A stretch of 5,254 nt of DNA from Candidatus Thorarchaeota archaeon (GTDB lineage: Archaea; Asgardarchaeota; Thorarchaeia; Thorarchaeales; Thorarchaeaceae): contig JAEORN010000126.1 in assembly GCA_016840825.1 (NCBI GenBank), positions 1 through 5,254 on the forward strand, written 5' to 3'. How positions within the stretch are numbered: the first letter of the stretch is position 1; the number at the start of each line of letters is the position of its first letter. Of this stretch, positions 1 through 5,109 are shown in pieces. Both the position numbers and the translations under genes were made by a program. Below the pieces are notes generated by a model. The model was not told the DNA's origin and searched no databases. It worked only from the letters and a program-made list of their open reading frames with translations.

Positions 1-779
1 AGATAGCTCGTAATATTGAGATGGTTAGAGTGGAGAGTGTTGCAAGCAACTTCTCAATCGACCTTCTTCGTCAGGCTATCGATGTGCGACTTGATCATGA
101 GCTAATGGAGGACAAGGACCTCACATCCCAACAGGTGGCCGATGCTATCCAAGACAAGATCAAGGCGAAAGGTGAGGTCGAAGTGGGCGAGGATGCAATC
201 TATGTCTATCCTGCAAATGAAGGACTAGCAGACCTACAACGTCTCAATGAGAAGATTCGTGACATTCGAGTCAAGGGTATCAATGATGTGAATCATGTTG
301 TTATCCGAAAAGAAGGTGAAGAATATGTTCTCTATACCGAAGGTTCCAATTTGATGGATGCTCTTGAGGTTGAGGGTATCAATCATCACAAGGTATACAC
401 TAATAACCTTCGGGAAATCTTCCAAACACTTGGCATCGAAGCCACACGAAATGCAATCATCAAGGAGGCAATGAGCGTTCTTGATGAGCAAGGTATGGAT
501 GTAGATGTCAGACACATTATCCTAGTTGCAGATATGATGACCGCAGATGGAACAATTCGTCAGATCGGTCGTCATGGTATCTCCGGTTCCAAGAATAGCG
601 CACTCGCACGTGCTGCATTCGAGGTCACTGTCAATCATCTATTGAACGCAGGTATCGCAGGAACAAAGGATCCACTACGTGGCATTACGGAGAATGTCAT
701 ACTCGGGCAACTCATTCCGTTGGGAACTGGTGCTATCGACCTTCTTATGACCCCACAACCAATAGGTTCTAAGAAATAG
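1..779 (+). CDS. rpoA2: DNA-directed RNA polymerase subunit A'' (C-terminal part of the largest subunit), 5'-truncated by the window
   Basis: This subunit is the C-terminal piece of the split archaeal largest RNA polymerase subunit and forms part of the cleft, jaw and clamp base of the cytoplasmic enzyme. The frame is open back to the window edge (first full codon at 3), so the ATG at 21 is internal. About 258 codons are visible of a family usually near 380-400 residues. The strongest evidence is the C-terminal block ADMMTADGTIRQIGRHGISG, followed by KNSALARAAFEVTVNHLL and then DPLRGITENVILGQLIPLGTG. This matches the conserved C-terminal region of RpoA'' and eukaryotic RPB1 (RHGv...FEeTv...DP..GvsENimLGQlaP.GTG). 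No intein interrupts the visible part. It ends with TAG, and a 100-nt gap separates it from rpl30e, longer than the other gaps in the cluster except the one before rps12. Identification is firm; only the missing N-terminus is unseen. Confidence 0.97.
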   Translation, partial: IARNIEMVRVESVASNFSIDLLRQAIDVRLDHELMEDKDLTSQQVADAIQDKIKAKGEVEVGEDAIYVYPANEGLADLQRLNEKIRDIRVKGINDVNHVVIRKEGEEYVLYTEGSNLMDALEVEGINHHKVYTNNLREIFQTLGIEATRNAIIKEAMSVLDEQGMDVDVRHIILVADMMTADGTIRQIGRHGISGSKNSALARAAFEVTVNHLLNAGIAGTKDPLRGITENVILGQLIPLGTGAIDLLMTPQPIGSKK

Positions 780-820
780 ATGGCTTGCTAGAGCGGAATC
801 GTTAAAACAAAACTCCCAAA

Positions 821-842
821 GAAACGGCCCAGTTTCTGGGCT
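821..842 (+). promoter_or_regulatory. Leader hairpins upstream of rpl30e, two alternative folds
   Basis: The rpoA2-rpl30e gap contains GCCCAG (827-832), loop TTT, CTGGGC (836-841), a perfect 6-bp stem extendable by a G-U pair (826/842). An overlapping alternative pairs GAAAC (821-825) with GTTTC (832-836) around loop GGCCCA. Both folds cannot form at once. No long T-run follows, so this is not a typical archaeal terminator; it could be an attenuator, a processing site or chance. No convincing TATA box was seen in the rest of this gap. Confidence 0.45.
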
Positions 843-867
843 TATCTTAAGTCACAGTTGAAAAAAA

Positions 868-872
868 GAGGT
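868..872 (+). promoter_or_regulatory. Shine-Dalgarno site of rpl30e
   Basis: GAGGT lies 7 nt before the TTG at 880 and matches the complement of the archaeal 16S rRNA 3' end. It supports TTG as the start codon; no ATG or GTG lies in a comparable position. Confidence 0.8.
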
Positions 873-879
873 TAGATAA

Positions 880-1173
880 TTGAGCCTAAATCAGCAAATC
901 GCTAGCGCAGTAGGTACAGGTAAGTGCAAGATTGGCGCCAAGTCCTCCATTGATGCCGTCAAGAAAGGCGTGGCCAAGTTAGTCGTGGTCGCAGCCAACT
1001 GCCCAAGGGATGAACGCGATGATATCGATCGATATGCCCAGCTTGGAGGAATTAAGGTACAGGTCTTCGAGGGCACCTCATGGGACCTTGGAGAAGCTGT
1101 AGGAAAACCATTCATGATATCTACTATCGCAGTCATTGAACCTGGCGACTCAAAGATCCTGAAGATGACGTGA
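880..1173 (+). CDS. rpl30e: Ribosomal protein L30e (large subunit)
   Basis: This is a 97-residue protein of the L7Ae/L30e/S12e/Gadd45 RNA-binding superfamily, a component of the archaeal 50S subunit. Family signatures are in order: TGKCKIGAKSSIDAVKKG (about 13-30), AKLVVVAANCP (32-42), DDIDRYAQLGGIKVQVF (47-63), EGTSWDLGEAVGKPF (64-78) and a C-terminal IAVIEPGDSKIL. Length is normal for archaeal L30e (about 95-105). The start is TTG, chosen because GAGGT sits 7 nt upstream and the N-terminus fits the family. Its place between rpoA2 and nusA is the conserved archaeal order. The stop codon TGA is overlapped by the Shine-Dalgarno of nusA, suggesting translational coupling. Confidence 0.95.
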   Translation: MSLNQQIASAVGTGKCKIGAKSSIDAVKKGVAKLVVVAANCPRDERDDIDRYAQLGGIKVQVFEGTSWDLGEAVGKPFMISTIAVIEPGDSKILKMT

Positions 1174-1176
1174 GGT
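1172..1176 (+). promoter_or_regulatory. Shine-Dalgarno site of nusA, overlapping the L30e stop codon
   Basis: GAGGT shares its GA with the TGA stop of rpl30e (1171-1173) and stands 8 nt before a TTG at 1185, the same geometry as rpl30e and rps12. It decides the nusA start: the longer frame beginning at GTG 1170 would place this site inside the coding region. Confidence 0.75.
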
Positions 1177-1184
1177 CGATATAT

Positions 1185-1619
1185 TTGACCAACATCAAAC
1201 TATCCATGGACGAGATGCAGCTCATCGCTACATTTGAGCGCATAACTGGCGCAGCTGCGGTTGATGTCGTCCGTGATGACCAGGGTAATAGACTCATCTT
1301 TGTTGTACGTCAAAAGCAGCTTGGAAGAGCCATCGGTCGTGGTGGCGAGAAGGTGAAGGCTGCAGCAGATGCATTCGGTAGGCAGGTCGATGTCGTCGAG
1401 ATGGCAGACACCGCTGAGGACTTCGTCAAGAGCGCACTAGCTCCAGCGCGTGTCGAGAAGATCAAGATATCTGAGAACCGTGATGGTGATCTCATCGCCT
1501 ATGTCACCGTGAAGAAAGAAGACCGAGGTATCGCTATCGGACAGGGTGGGCGCAATGTCGCACGAGCACGAATACTCGTTCGTAGACATTTTGAGCTCGA
1601 GAACGTCATGATAGCATGA
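1185..1619 (+). CDS. nusA: Archaeal transcription elongation/termination factor NusA (KH1-KH2 only)
   Basis: Archaeal NusA is a short protein made of two KH domains that bind RNA; it lacks the N-terminal RNAP-binding and S1 domains of bacterial NusA. KH1 carries GRAIGRGGEKVKAA (GxxG loop at residues 51-54) and KH2 carries GIAIGQGGRNVARA (119-122). The linker APARVEKIKI (86-95) and the ending ARRHFDI-like VRRHFELENVMIA are typical. From TTG 1185 the protein is 144 residues and begins MTNIKLSMDEMQLIATFE, which aligns with the usual archaeal N-terminus (M..IkLS..E...ia.FE.lTGA). An alternative GTG at 1170 overlaps rpl30e by 4 nt and adds five residues but has a poor ribosome binding site. It is likely co-transcribed and co-translated with rpl30e. 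Identity is sure; the start choice is about 80% sure. Confidence 0.95.
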   Translation: MTNIKLSMDEMQLIATFERITGAAAVDVVRDDQGNRLIFVVRQKQLGRAIGRGGEKVKAAADAFGRQVDVVEMADTAEDFVKSALAPARVEKIKISENRDGDLIAYVTVKKEDRGIAIGQGGRNVARARILVRRHFELENVMIA

Positions 1620-1638
1620 AAAACCTCTCCGTTTCATA

Positions 1639-1652
1639 ATGCTTTTAAGCAT
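1639..1652 (+). promoter_or_regulatory. Possible TATA-like element in an inverted repeat, upstream of rps12
   Basis: ATGCTTTTAAGCAT has 6-bp inverted arms (ATGCTT/AAGCAT) around TT and contains a TTTTAA core resembling an archaeal TATA box. A start about 25 nt downstream would fall near 1670, giving a leader of about 65 nt before rps12. No clear BRE was recognised, so an operator or a chance palindrome is equally possible. Confidence 0.35.
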
Positions 1653-1664
1653 ACAAAAGGCGGG

Positions 1665-1686
1665 TGCTCTGACCACTCGCAGAGCA
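1665..1686 (+). promoter_or_regulatory. Hairpin in the rps12 leader
   Basis: TGCTCTG (1665-1671) pairs perfectly with CAGAGCA (1680-1686) around an 8-nt loop, with a further G-U pair possible (1664/1687). It is not followed by a T-tract, so it is not a plain terminator. It lies 36 nt before the Shine-Dalgarno of rps12 and could act in leader regulation or RNA processing. Confidence 0.45.
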
Positions 1687-1722
1687 TACCATGTTAGGTA
1701 GGCTCAGCACAGTTTCCCTAAA

Positions 1723-1727
1723 GAGGT
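1723..1727 (+). promoter_or_regulatory. Shine-Dalgarno site of rps12
   Basis: GAGGT lies 8 nt before the TTG at 1736 and supports that start. It is preceded by CACAGTT at 1708-1714 with an 8-nt gap, the same arrangement as upstream of rpl30e (853-859, then GAGGT at 868). Confidence 0.8.
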
Positions 1728-1735
1728 AACAAACA

Positions 1736-2179
1736 TTGTCACCAACAAAAAGTCCCCTCGGTGAGTTCGCCGCAAGGCCACTCAGCCGAAAGCGAAGGAA
1801 GTTCCGCTGGAAGAAGTCCAGCTACAAGAGCCGAACTTTGAAGCTCAAGAAGAAGACCGACCCACTAGAAGGCGCTCCACAAGCTCGTGGTATCGTTCTA
1901 GAGAAGGTGGGTATCGAGTCCAAGCAACCCAACTCAGCTATTCGTAAGGCTGTCAGGATGCAGCTCTCAAAGAACGGTAAGCAGATCACAGCCTTCCTCC
2001 CCGGGGATGGCGCGCTCAAGTATATAGACGAGCATGATAGGGTGACAGTAGAGGGAATTGGTGGTGCTATGGGTGGTGCTATGGGTGACTTGCCTGGTGT
2101 GCGTTGGAAGGTAGTATCTGTGAATGGCGTAAGCCTAGAGTCTTTGATATATGGCAAGAAGGAGAAGCCAATTAGATAG
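1736..2179 (+). CDS. rps12: Ribosomal protein S12 (uS12, small subunit decoding centre)
   Basis: uS12 sits at the 30S decoding centre and helps control tRNA selection accuracy. The 147-residue protein has the archaeal/eukaryotic architecture: a basic N-terminus ([11 protein letters not shown], 17-27), [20 protein letters not shown] (42-61), the first decoding loop KQPNSAIRK (63-71), [18 protein letters not shown] (84-101), the second loop ending [10 protein letters not shown] (117-126), and the tail GKKEKPIR. Length is normal. Q64 stands where bacteria have Lys42, as is usual in archaea and eukaryotes. Start is TTG with GAGGT 8 nt upstream. The second decoding loop is odd: residues 109-116 are GGAM repeated twice, encoded by an exact 12-bp duplication, where homologues usually carry basic residues. 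The stop codon TAG overlaps the rps7 ribosome binding site. Confidence 0.97.
   Translation: MSPTKSPLGEFAARPLSRKRRKFRWKKSSYKSRTLKLKKKTDPLEGAPQARGIVLEKVGIESKQPNSAIRKAVRMQLSKNGKQITAFLPGDGALKYIDEHDRVTVEGIGGAMGGAMGDLPGVRWKVVSVNGVSLESLIYGKKEKPIR
2060..2083 (+). repeat. Exact 12-bp tandem duplication inside rps12
   Basis: GGTGGTGCTATG occurs twice head to tail (2060-2071, 2072-2083), in frame, encoding GGAM-GGAM. A partial third copy GGTG (2084-2087) follows. The codons are identical in both copies. Confidence 0.97.
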
Positions 2180-2182
2180 GTG
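2178..2182 (+). promoter_or_regulatory. Shine-Dalgarno site of rps7, overlapping the S12 stop codon
   Basis: AGGTG begins within the TAG stop of rps12 and ends 6 nt before ATG 2189. A GTG at 2180, in the same frame, lies within this site itself and so is an unlikely start. Confidence 0.7.
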
Positions 2183-2188
2183 GTTGAC

Positions 2189-2857
2189 ATGTCAGAGGAA
2201 GAGAAAGTAACTGAAGGCGAACTAAAAGCCGAAGAGGGACCCGTGAAGGTTCCACATGTCGCTCCTGATCTACTACTTTTCGGAAAGTGGGACGCGACTG
2301 AGGTTGAGATAAAGGACCCTGGTCTGGTGCGGTACATTTCACTTAAGCCCACACTTATACCCCATACATCTGGAAGGCATGCTCACAGACCATTCAGGAA
2401 ATCCCGTATCCCCATCGTTGAACGATTCGTTAACAAGCTCCTAAACGCTGGAAAGCGAAAGGAGAAGAAGACACGAACCGGTCGCAATGCTGGTAAGAAG
2501 ATCAAAGCTATCAATATACTTCATAGAGCATTTGAGATGATTCATTTCAGGACCGGAATGAATCCCATTCAAGTCCTCGTCACAGCTATCGAGAACGCAG
2601 CTCCTGCTGAGGAAACTACCCGTATCTCCTATGGTGGGATGGCCTACCCGCGCTCAGTCGATGTAGCTCCACAACGCAGAATTGATCTTGCGCTCAGGTC
2701 TCTCTCAGTCGGTGCAGTCAGAAATGCGCACAAGAATGCAAAGAGCCTCGAGGAATGTGTCGTAGACGAGCTTCTTCTAGCCTACAAGGGTGATGCAGCA
2801 AGCTTTGCTGTATCTAGGAAGGAAGAACGAGAGCGTGTAGCACGTTCTGCAAGATAA
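2189..2857 (+). CDS. rps7: Ribosomal protein S7 (uS7, small subunit head)
   Basis: uS7 is a primary 16S rRNA binding protein that organises the 30S head near the E site. From ATG 2189 the protein is 222 residues. An acidic, probably disordered N-terminal extension (about 1-25, MSEEEKVTEGELKAEEG) precedes the archaeal-type core: LFGKWDATEVEIKDPGLVRYI (30-50), RPFRKSRIPIVERFVNKLL (67-85), INILHRAFEMIHFRTGMNPIQVLVTAIENAAPAEETTRI (109-147, named in parts in the family), the GGMAYPRSVDVAPQRRIDLALR stretch (149-170), and a C-terminal VVDELLLAYKGDAASFAVSRKEE. Archaeal S7 is usually about 185-215 residues, so the excess lies in the acidic N-terminus. The gap to rps12 is 9 nt, with overlapping stop and ribosome binding site, so coupling is likely. 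A strong terminator follows. Confidence 0.97.
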   Translation: MSEEEKVTEGELKAEEGPVKVPHVAPDLLLFGKWDATEVEIKDPGLVRYISLKPTLIPHTSGRHAHRPFRKSRIPIVERFVNKLLNAGKRKEKKTRTGRNAGKKIKAINILHRAFEMIHFRTGMNPIQVLVTAIENAAPAEETTRISYGGMAYPRSVDVAPQRRIDLALRSLSVGAVRNAHKNAKSLEECVVDELLLAYKGDAASFAVSRKEERERVARSAR

Positions 2858-2867
2858 TCATAATACA

Positions 2868-2904
2868 CGGTACGGGCCTTTCCGTGCCGGTCTTATTCTC
2901 TTTT
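2868..2904 (+). terminator. Intrinsic-type terminator after rps7
   Basis: An 8-bp stem CGGTACGG (2868-2875) / CCGTGCCG (2882-2889), with one G-U pair and loop GCCTTT, is followed by the pyrimidine/T-rich tract TCTTATTCTCTTTT (2891-2904). T-rich tracts are the main archaeal intrinsic termination signal. It marks the end of the ribosomal/RNAP cluster. Confidence 0.8.
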
Positions 2905-2935
2905 CAACTACATATCTTAGGCAGAAATAGGCCTA

Positions 2936-2950
2936 GGTAACCATAATAAG
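2936..2950 (+). promoter_or_regulatory. Candidate promoter (BRE plus TATA-like) for the accessory operon
   Basis: GGTAACCA (2936-2943) fits the archaeal BRE pattern RNWAANNW and abuts ATAATAAG (2943-2950). A start about 25 nt downstream of the TATA centre would be near 2972, a few bases before ATG 2978, which agrees with the lack of a Shine-Dalgarno there. An alternative TATA-like CATATCTT lies at 2911-2918. Confidence 0.4.
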
Positions 2951-2977
2951 AAGGCACTTAGGCATGTATTCCCACCA

Positions 2978-3289
2978 ATGGATGGGCATGAAACGATGTT
3001 CGACCCTGACATAAGCGACTTTCAGGCAGATGACAGTACAGTTAGGGCTGAGTATCGTACCGATCTTTATCACGTTCGAATACTCTACTTGGATTCAGGG
3101 GTCTATGTTCTCCAACACAGAGAACGTGATTTTCGTCCTGAGATAGACCTCTACACCCCATGGTCTGGATGGATCATTGAACTCGAAAGCGCGAACTTCG
3201 CCAAGGTGATGTGGGCCTTCGCTCGGGAGGTTGTTGAGCGGTCAGCAGTGGAAGAGTACAGGTGGGGAGCCGAGGCTCGAAGCTTCTGA
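2978..3289 (+). CDS. Hypothetical protein, 103 residues, family not recognised
   Basis: I do not recognise this protein. It is small and acidic at the N-terminus (DPDISDFQADD, 9-19). A segment likely to form beta strands (VRILYLDSGVYVLQH, 33-47) follows, then PWSGWIIELES (61-71) and a likely amphipathic helix NFAKVMWAFAREVVERSAVEE (about 73-93). It is rich in aromatic residues and has no signal peptide, transmembrane helix or cysteine pairs. The start at ATG 2978 has no Shine-Dalgarno; a second in-frame ATG at 2996 is possible. The codon pattern looks coding, no stop interrupts the frame, and a likely promoter lies just upstream. It is the first gene of a closely spaced trio: the next start is 26 nt after its stop. 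Function unknown. Confidence 0.7.
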   Translation: MDGHETMFDPDISDFQADDSTVRAEYRTDLYHVRILYLDSGVYVLQHRERDFRPEIDLYTPWSGWIIELESANFAKVMWAFAREVVERSAVEEYRWGAEARSF

Positions 3290-3304
3290 CTCGTTTTGAA
3301 GGAT

Positions 3305-3310
3305 GGAGGT
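3305..3310 (+). promoter_or_regulatory. Shine-Dalgarno site of the nucleotidyltransferase-like gene
   Basis: GGAGGT lies 5 nt before ATG 3316 and is the strongest ribosome binding site in the window. It argues against the longer in-frame GTG start at 3262, which would overlap the previous gene by 28 nt. Confidence 0.85.
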
Positions 3311-3315
3311 TTTCT

Positions 3316-4143
3316 ATGCCTGATTACGATGAGCTGCACAGGAAAGCACGAGAAGATATCGAAGTAGCTATTTCTGTTTGGACTGACATCTTAGGTGCTG
3401 AATCTCGGCAAGTAAAAGCGGCGTATGTGAAAGGCTCTGCTATCAAAGTCTGGGAATCTCCTATTGATTATGTGCCATTCGCTAGTGACTTGGATATTCA
3501 CATACATATGCCCGAAGGAATCCCCCTTCTTCCCCCAGATTCAGATTTTGCAGACGCGATGAATATCTCTGAAGAATATGAATCAAGATTCATTCAATCC
3601 CATCCTGACCATCTTCATATCCCAAGACCGCAAGTACTACCAGTGAATCGTCTAAAGGCTCATGTGAATTACGTTCCTCCGCGTCCTGGAGATGTAAGAA
3701 TGCTCTTTGGTGATTTCGAGTCAGAACCTCTCCCTGATATCGATACAATTAGACGCATAGACATTGAGAACCTTCAGGAAATACCCTCATTCCTTGAATC
3801 TCTCCCTCTTACAGTGATTGATCGGTTTGGTATCGAATTCTGGTCGGTTATCCGGTCTATGGGTTGGAGAGTATCCCCTTCTCCTGTACGTCTGTTATCC
3901 CAGACCTTTGATGATCCATTGGAGTTGTGGGTATGGAACAGGACAAGCATCATGGATTTACTAGAAGAAGAAGGATACGAAGAAATAGCTCGATCCTACA
4001 GAGGATTCTACATGTCCGCTTGGGATGCCTTTCTATCAGATTTCAAGGACTCACAAGCAATCAGGGCATGTGTGAAGCATGGTTTCGCTCTGCTAAAGAG
4101 ATGCTTTGAAAAGAGTCAAGACTTCTCCAATGGAAGGGTCTAG
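3316..4143 (+). CDS. Nucleotidyltransferase-fold protein with helical C-terminal domain, substrate unknown
   Basis: The 275-residue protein (from ATG 3316) carries the DNA polymerase beta-type nucleotidyltransferase signature: a helix (about 4-27), then AAYVKGSAIKVW with G40-S41, and SDLDIHI with D58 and D60 as metal ligands. The GS-to-DxD spacing of 16 residues is a little longer than usual. A third acidic ligand is not obvious; the candidate strand LKAHVNYV (113-120) has Asn118 where Asp/Glu would be expected. After a middle region rich in Pro, the C-terminal part (about 200-267) looks mostly helical, with RACVKH (250-255), an R-x4-H pattern as seen in HEPN domains, which often accompany such nucleotidyltransferases. 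It could be an aminoglycoside-nucleotidyltransferase-like enzyme, an MNT-HEPN-type protein or an inactive relative. Fold call is fairly firm; function is not. No transmembrane segment is seen. Confidence 0.72.
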   Translation: MPDYDELHRKAREDIEVAISVWTDILGAESRQVKAAYVKGSAIKVWESPIDYVPFASDLDIHIHMPEGIPLLPPDSDFADAMNISEEYESRFIQSHPDHLHIPRPQVLPVNRLKAHVNYVPPRPGDVRMLFGDFESEPLPDIDTIRRIDIENLQEIPSFLESLPLTVIDRFGIEFWSVIRSMGWRVSPSPVRLLSQTFDDPLELWVWNRTSIMDLLEEEGYEEIARSYRGFYMSAWDAFLSDFKDSQAIRACVKHGFALLKRCFEKSQDFSNGRV

Positions 4144-4167
4144 TTCAATGGCAATGAGGAAGGTGAG

Positions 4168-5109
4168 ATGAACAGGCTGTATCTTGCATGGTTTGCAATC
4201 CTTCTAACGACGATTATGTGGGCAACCTCCCTTATCTTCGCCAAGATAGTATATACAGAACTCACTCCAATACTCTTCGTTGCTTTACGTTATACCATTG
4301 CAAGTCCTTTTCTCATTACTTTAGTACTCCTATCAAGGAAAAGATCTGAGAAGTTACAGAATTCACGTATCTATTGGAAGAGCATCCTATTAGCAGGGAT
4401 CTTTGGGCCTTTTCTCTCACAAGTCCTTCAGTACATAGGTTTAGGCATGACAAGTGCTGGTGAAACACTTCTTTTGATCAATATGAGTCCTGTTTTTGCA
4501 GTCATCTTGGCTGCCCCTCTGCTAAAAGAACCGATTACACACGACAAGATCGGTGGATTGGTTCTTGCGACACTTGGAGCGTTCTTCATAGTGCTGGGAG
4601 GTGTTTCAATAGATAGCGGGTTCGGAATGCTCAGGATTGCTGGCGACTTGATTATTATATTTTCCACTCTACTCTTTGCACTCAATGGTATCGCTGGGAA
4701 AATCGCTGTGGGAGGAGTTGATTCCATCTCAGTAACGACATTCAGTACGCTGATCGCAGTTCCGTTCATTTGGATATCAGCCGCACTCTTTGAGGATATC
4801 TCCATTCTCTTTCATTTGAGCCCTCTAGTTTGGATTATCATGCTTTGGGTTGGCATTATTAACTCGGTCATTTCCTTCATTCTCTACTATGAAAGCATGA
4901 AGTACATAGAGGCATCAAGAGTGCAGATTACCCTCAATCTTATCGCTGTTTGGGGAATTATCATGTCTGTTTTAATTCTAGGAGAACCCACCTCAATTCT
5001 TCAGATATTTGGAGGGATACTCACTATCATTGGAGTGGTAGTAGCGCAGAAGCGACTAAATGGGTCAAAAATGAATGAAATCTCTCAAAATGATAGTCAC
5101 AAATTGTGA
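4168..5109 (+). CDS. EamA/DMT-superfamily membrane transporter
   Basis: This is a 313-residue integral membrane protein with about ten hydrophobic helices: roughly 5-27, 33-55, 70-91, 100-117, 128-146, 156-175, 188-207, 218-240, 247-271 and 275-293. They form two EamA repeats (about 8-144 and 157-293). Each repeat shows the typical end signature: LLKEPIT (118-124) before IGGLVLATLGAFFIVLGG, and ILGEPTS (270-276) before IFGGILTIIGVVVA. The first helix MWATSLIFAKI resembles the usual W(G/A)xxFxxxK pattern. Members of the drug/metabolite transporter superfamily move metabolites, amino acids or drugs across the cytoplasmic membrane; the substrate cannot be told here. Length is normal (280-320). 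A purine-rich GAGGAAGGTGAG (4156-4167) serves as ribosome binding site. It lies 24 nt after the nucleotidyltransferase-like gene and probably shares its transcript. The hydrophilic tail (295-313) is encoded partly by an inverted repeat. Confidence 0.9.
   Translation: MNRLYLAWFAILLTTIMWATSLIFAKIVYTELTPILFVALRYTIASPFLITLVLLSRKRSEKLQNSRIYWKSILLAGIFGPFLSQVLQYIGLGMTSAGETLLLINMSPVFAVILAAPLLKEPITHDKIGGLVLATLGAFFIVLGGVSIDSGFGMLRIAGDLIIIFSTLLFALNGIAGKIAVGGVDSISVTTFSTLIAVPFIWISAALFEDISILFHLSPLVWIIMLWVGIINSVISFILYYESMKYIEASRVQITLNLIAVWGIIMSVLILGEPTSILQIFGGILTIIGVVVAQKRLNGSKMNEISQNDSHKL

Noticed and set aside
234..515. 93-codon minus-strand frame inside rpoA2
   Set aside because: Shadow of a well conserved gene, with no independent support.
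780..879. Kink-turn for L30e/L7Ae self-regulation in the rpl30e leader
   Set aside because: L30-type proteins bind kink-turns in some organisms, but no stem with a 3-nt bulge followed by tandem G-A pairs could be found by eye here.
1620..1735. A tRNA or small RNA gene in the nusA-rps12 gap
   Set aside because: There is one 7-bp hairpin but no cloverleaf, no T-loop GTTC motif and no acceptor pairing.
1822..2352. 176-codon open frame on the minus strand across rps12 and rps7
   Set aside because: It lies antisense to two certain ribosomal protein genes, is rich in Ser/Pro/Thr as typical of reversed coding frames, and resembles no family.
3262..3315. Longer nucleotidyltransferase-like start at GTG 3262
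   Set aside because: It overlaps the upstream gene by 28 nt, and ATG 3316 has a near-perfect GGAGGT 5 nt upstream.
4428..4805. 125-codon open frame on the minus strand inside the transporter gene
   Set aside because: Antisense to clear transmembrane coding sequence; no ribosome binding site or family signal.
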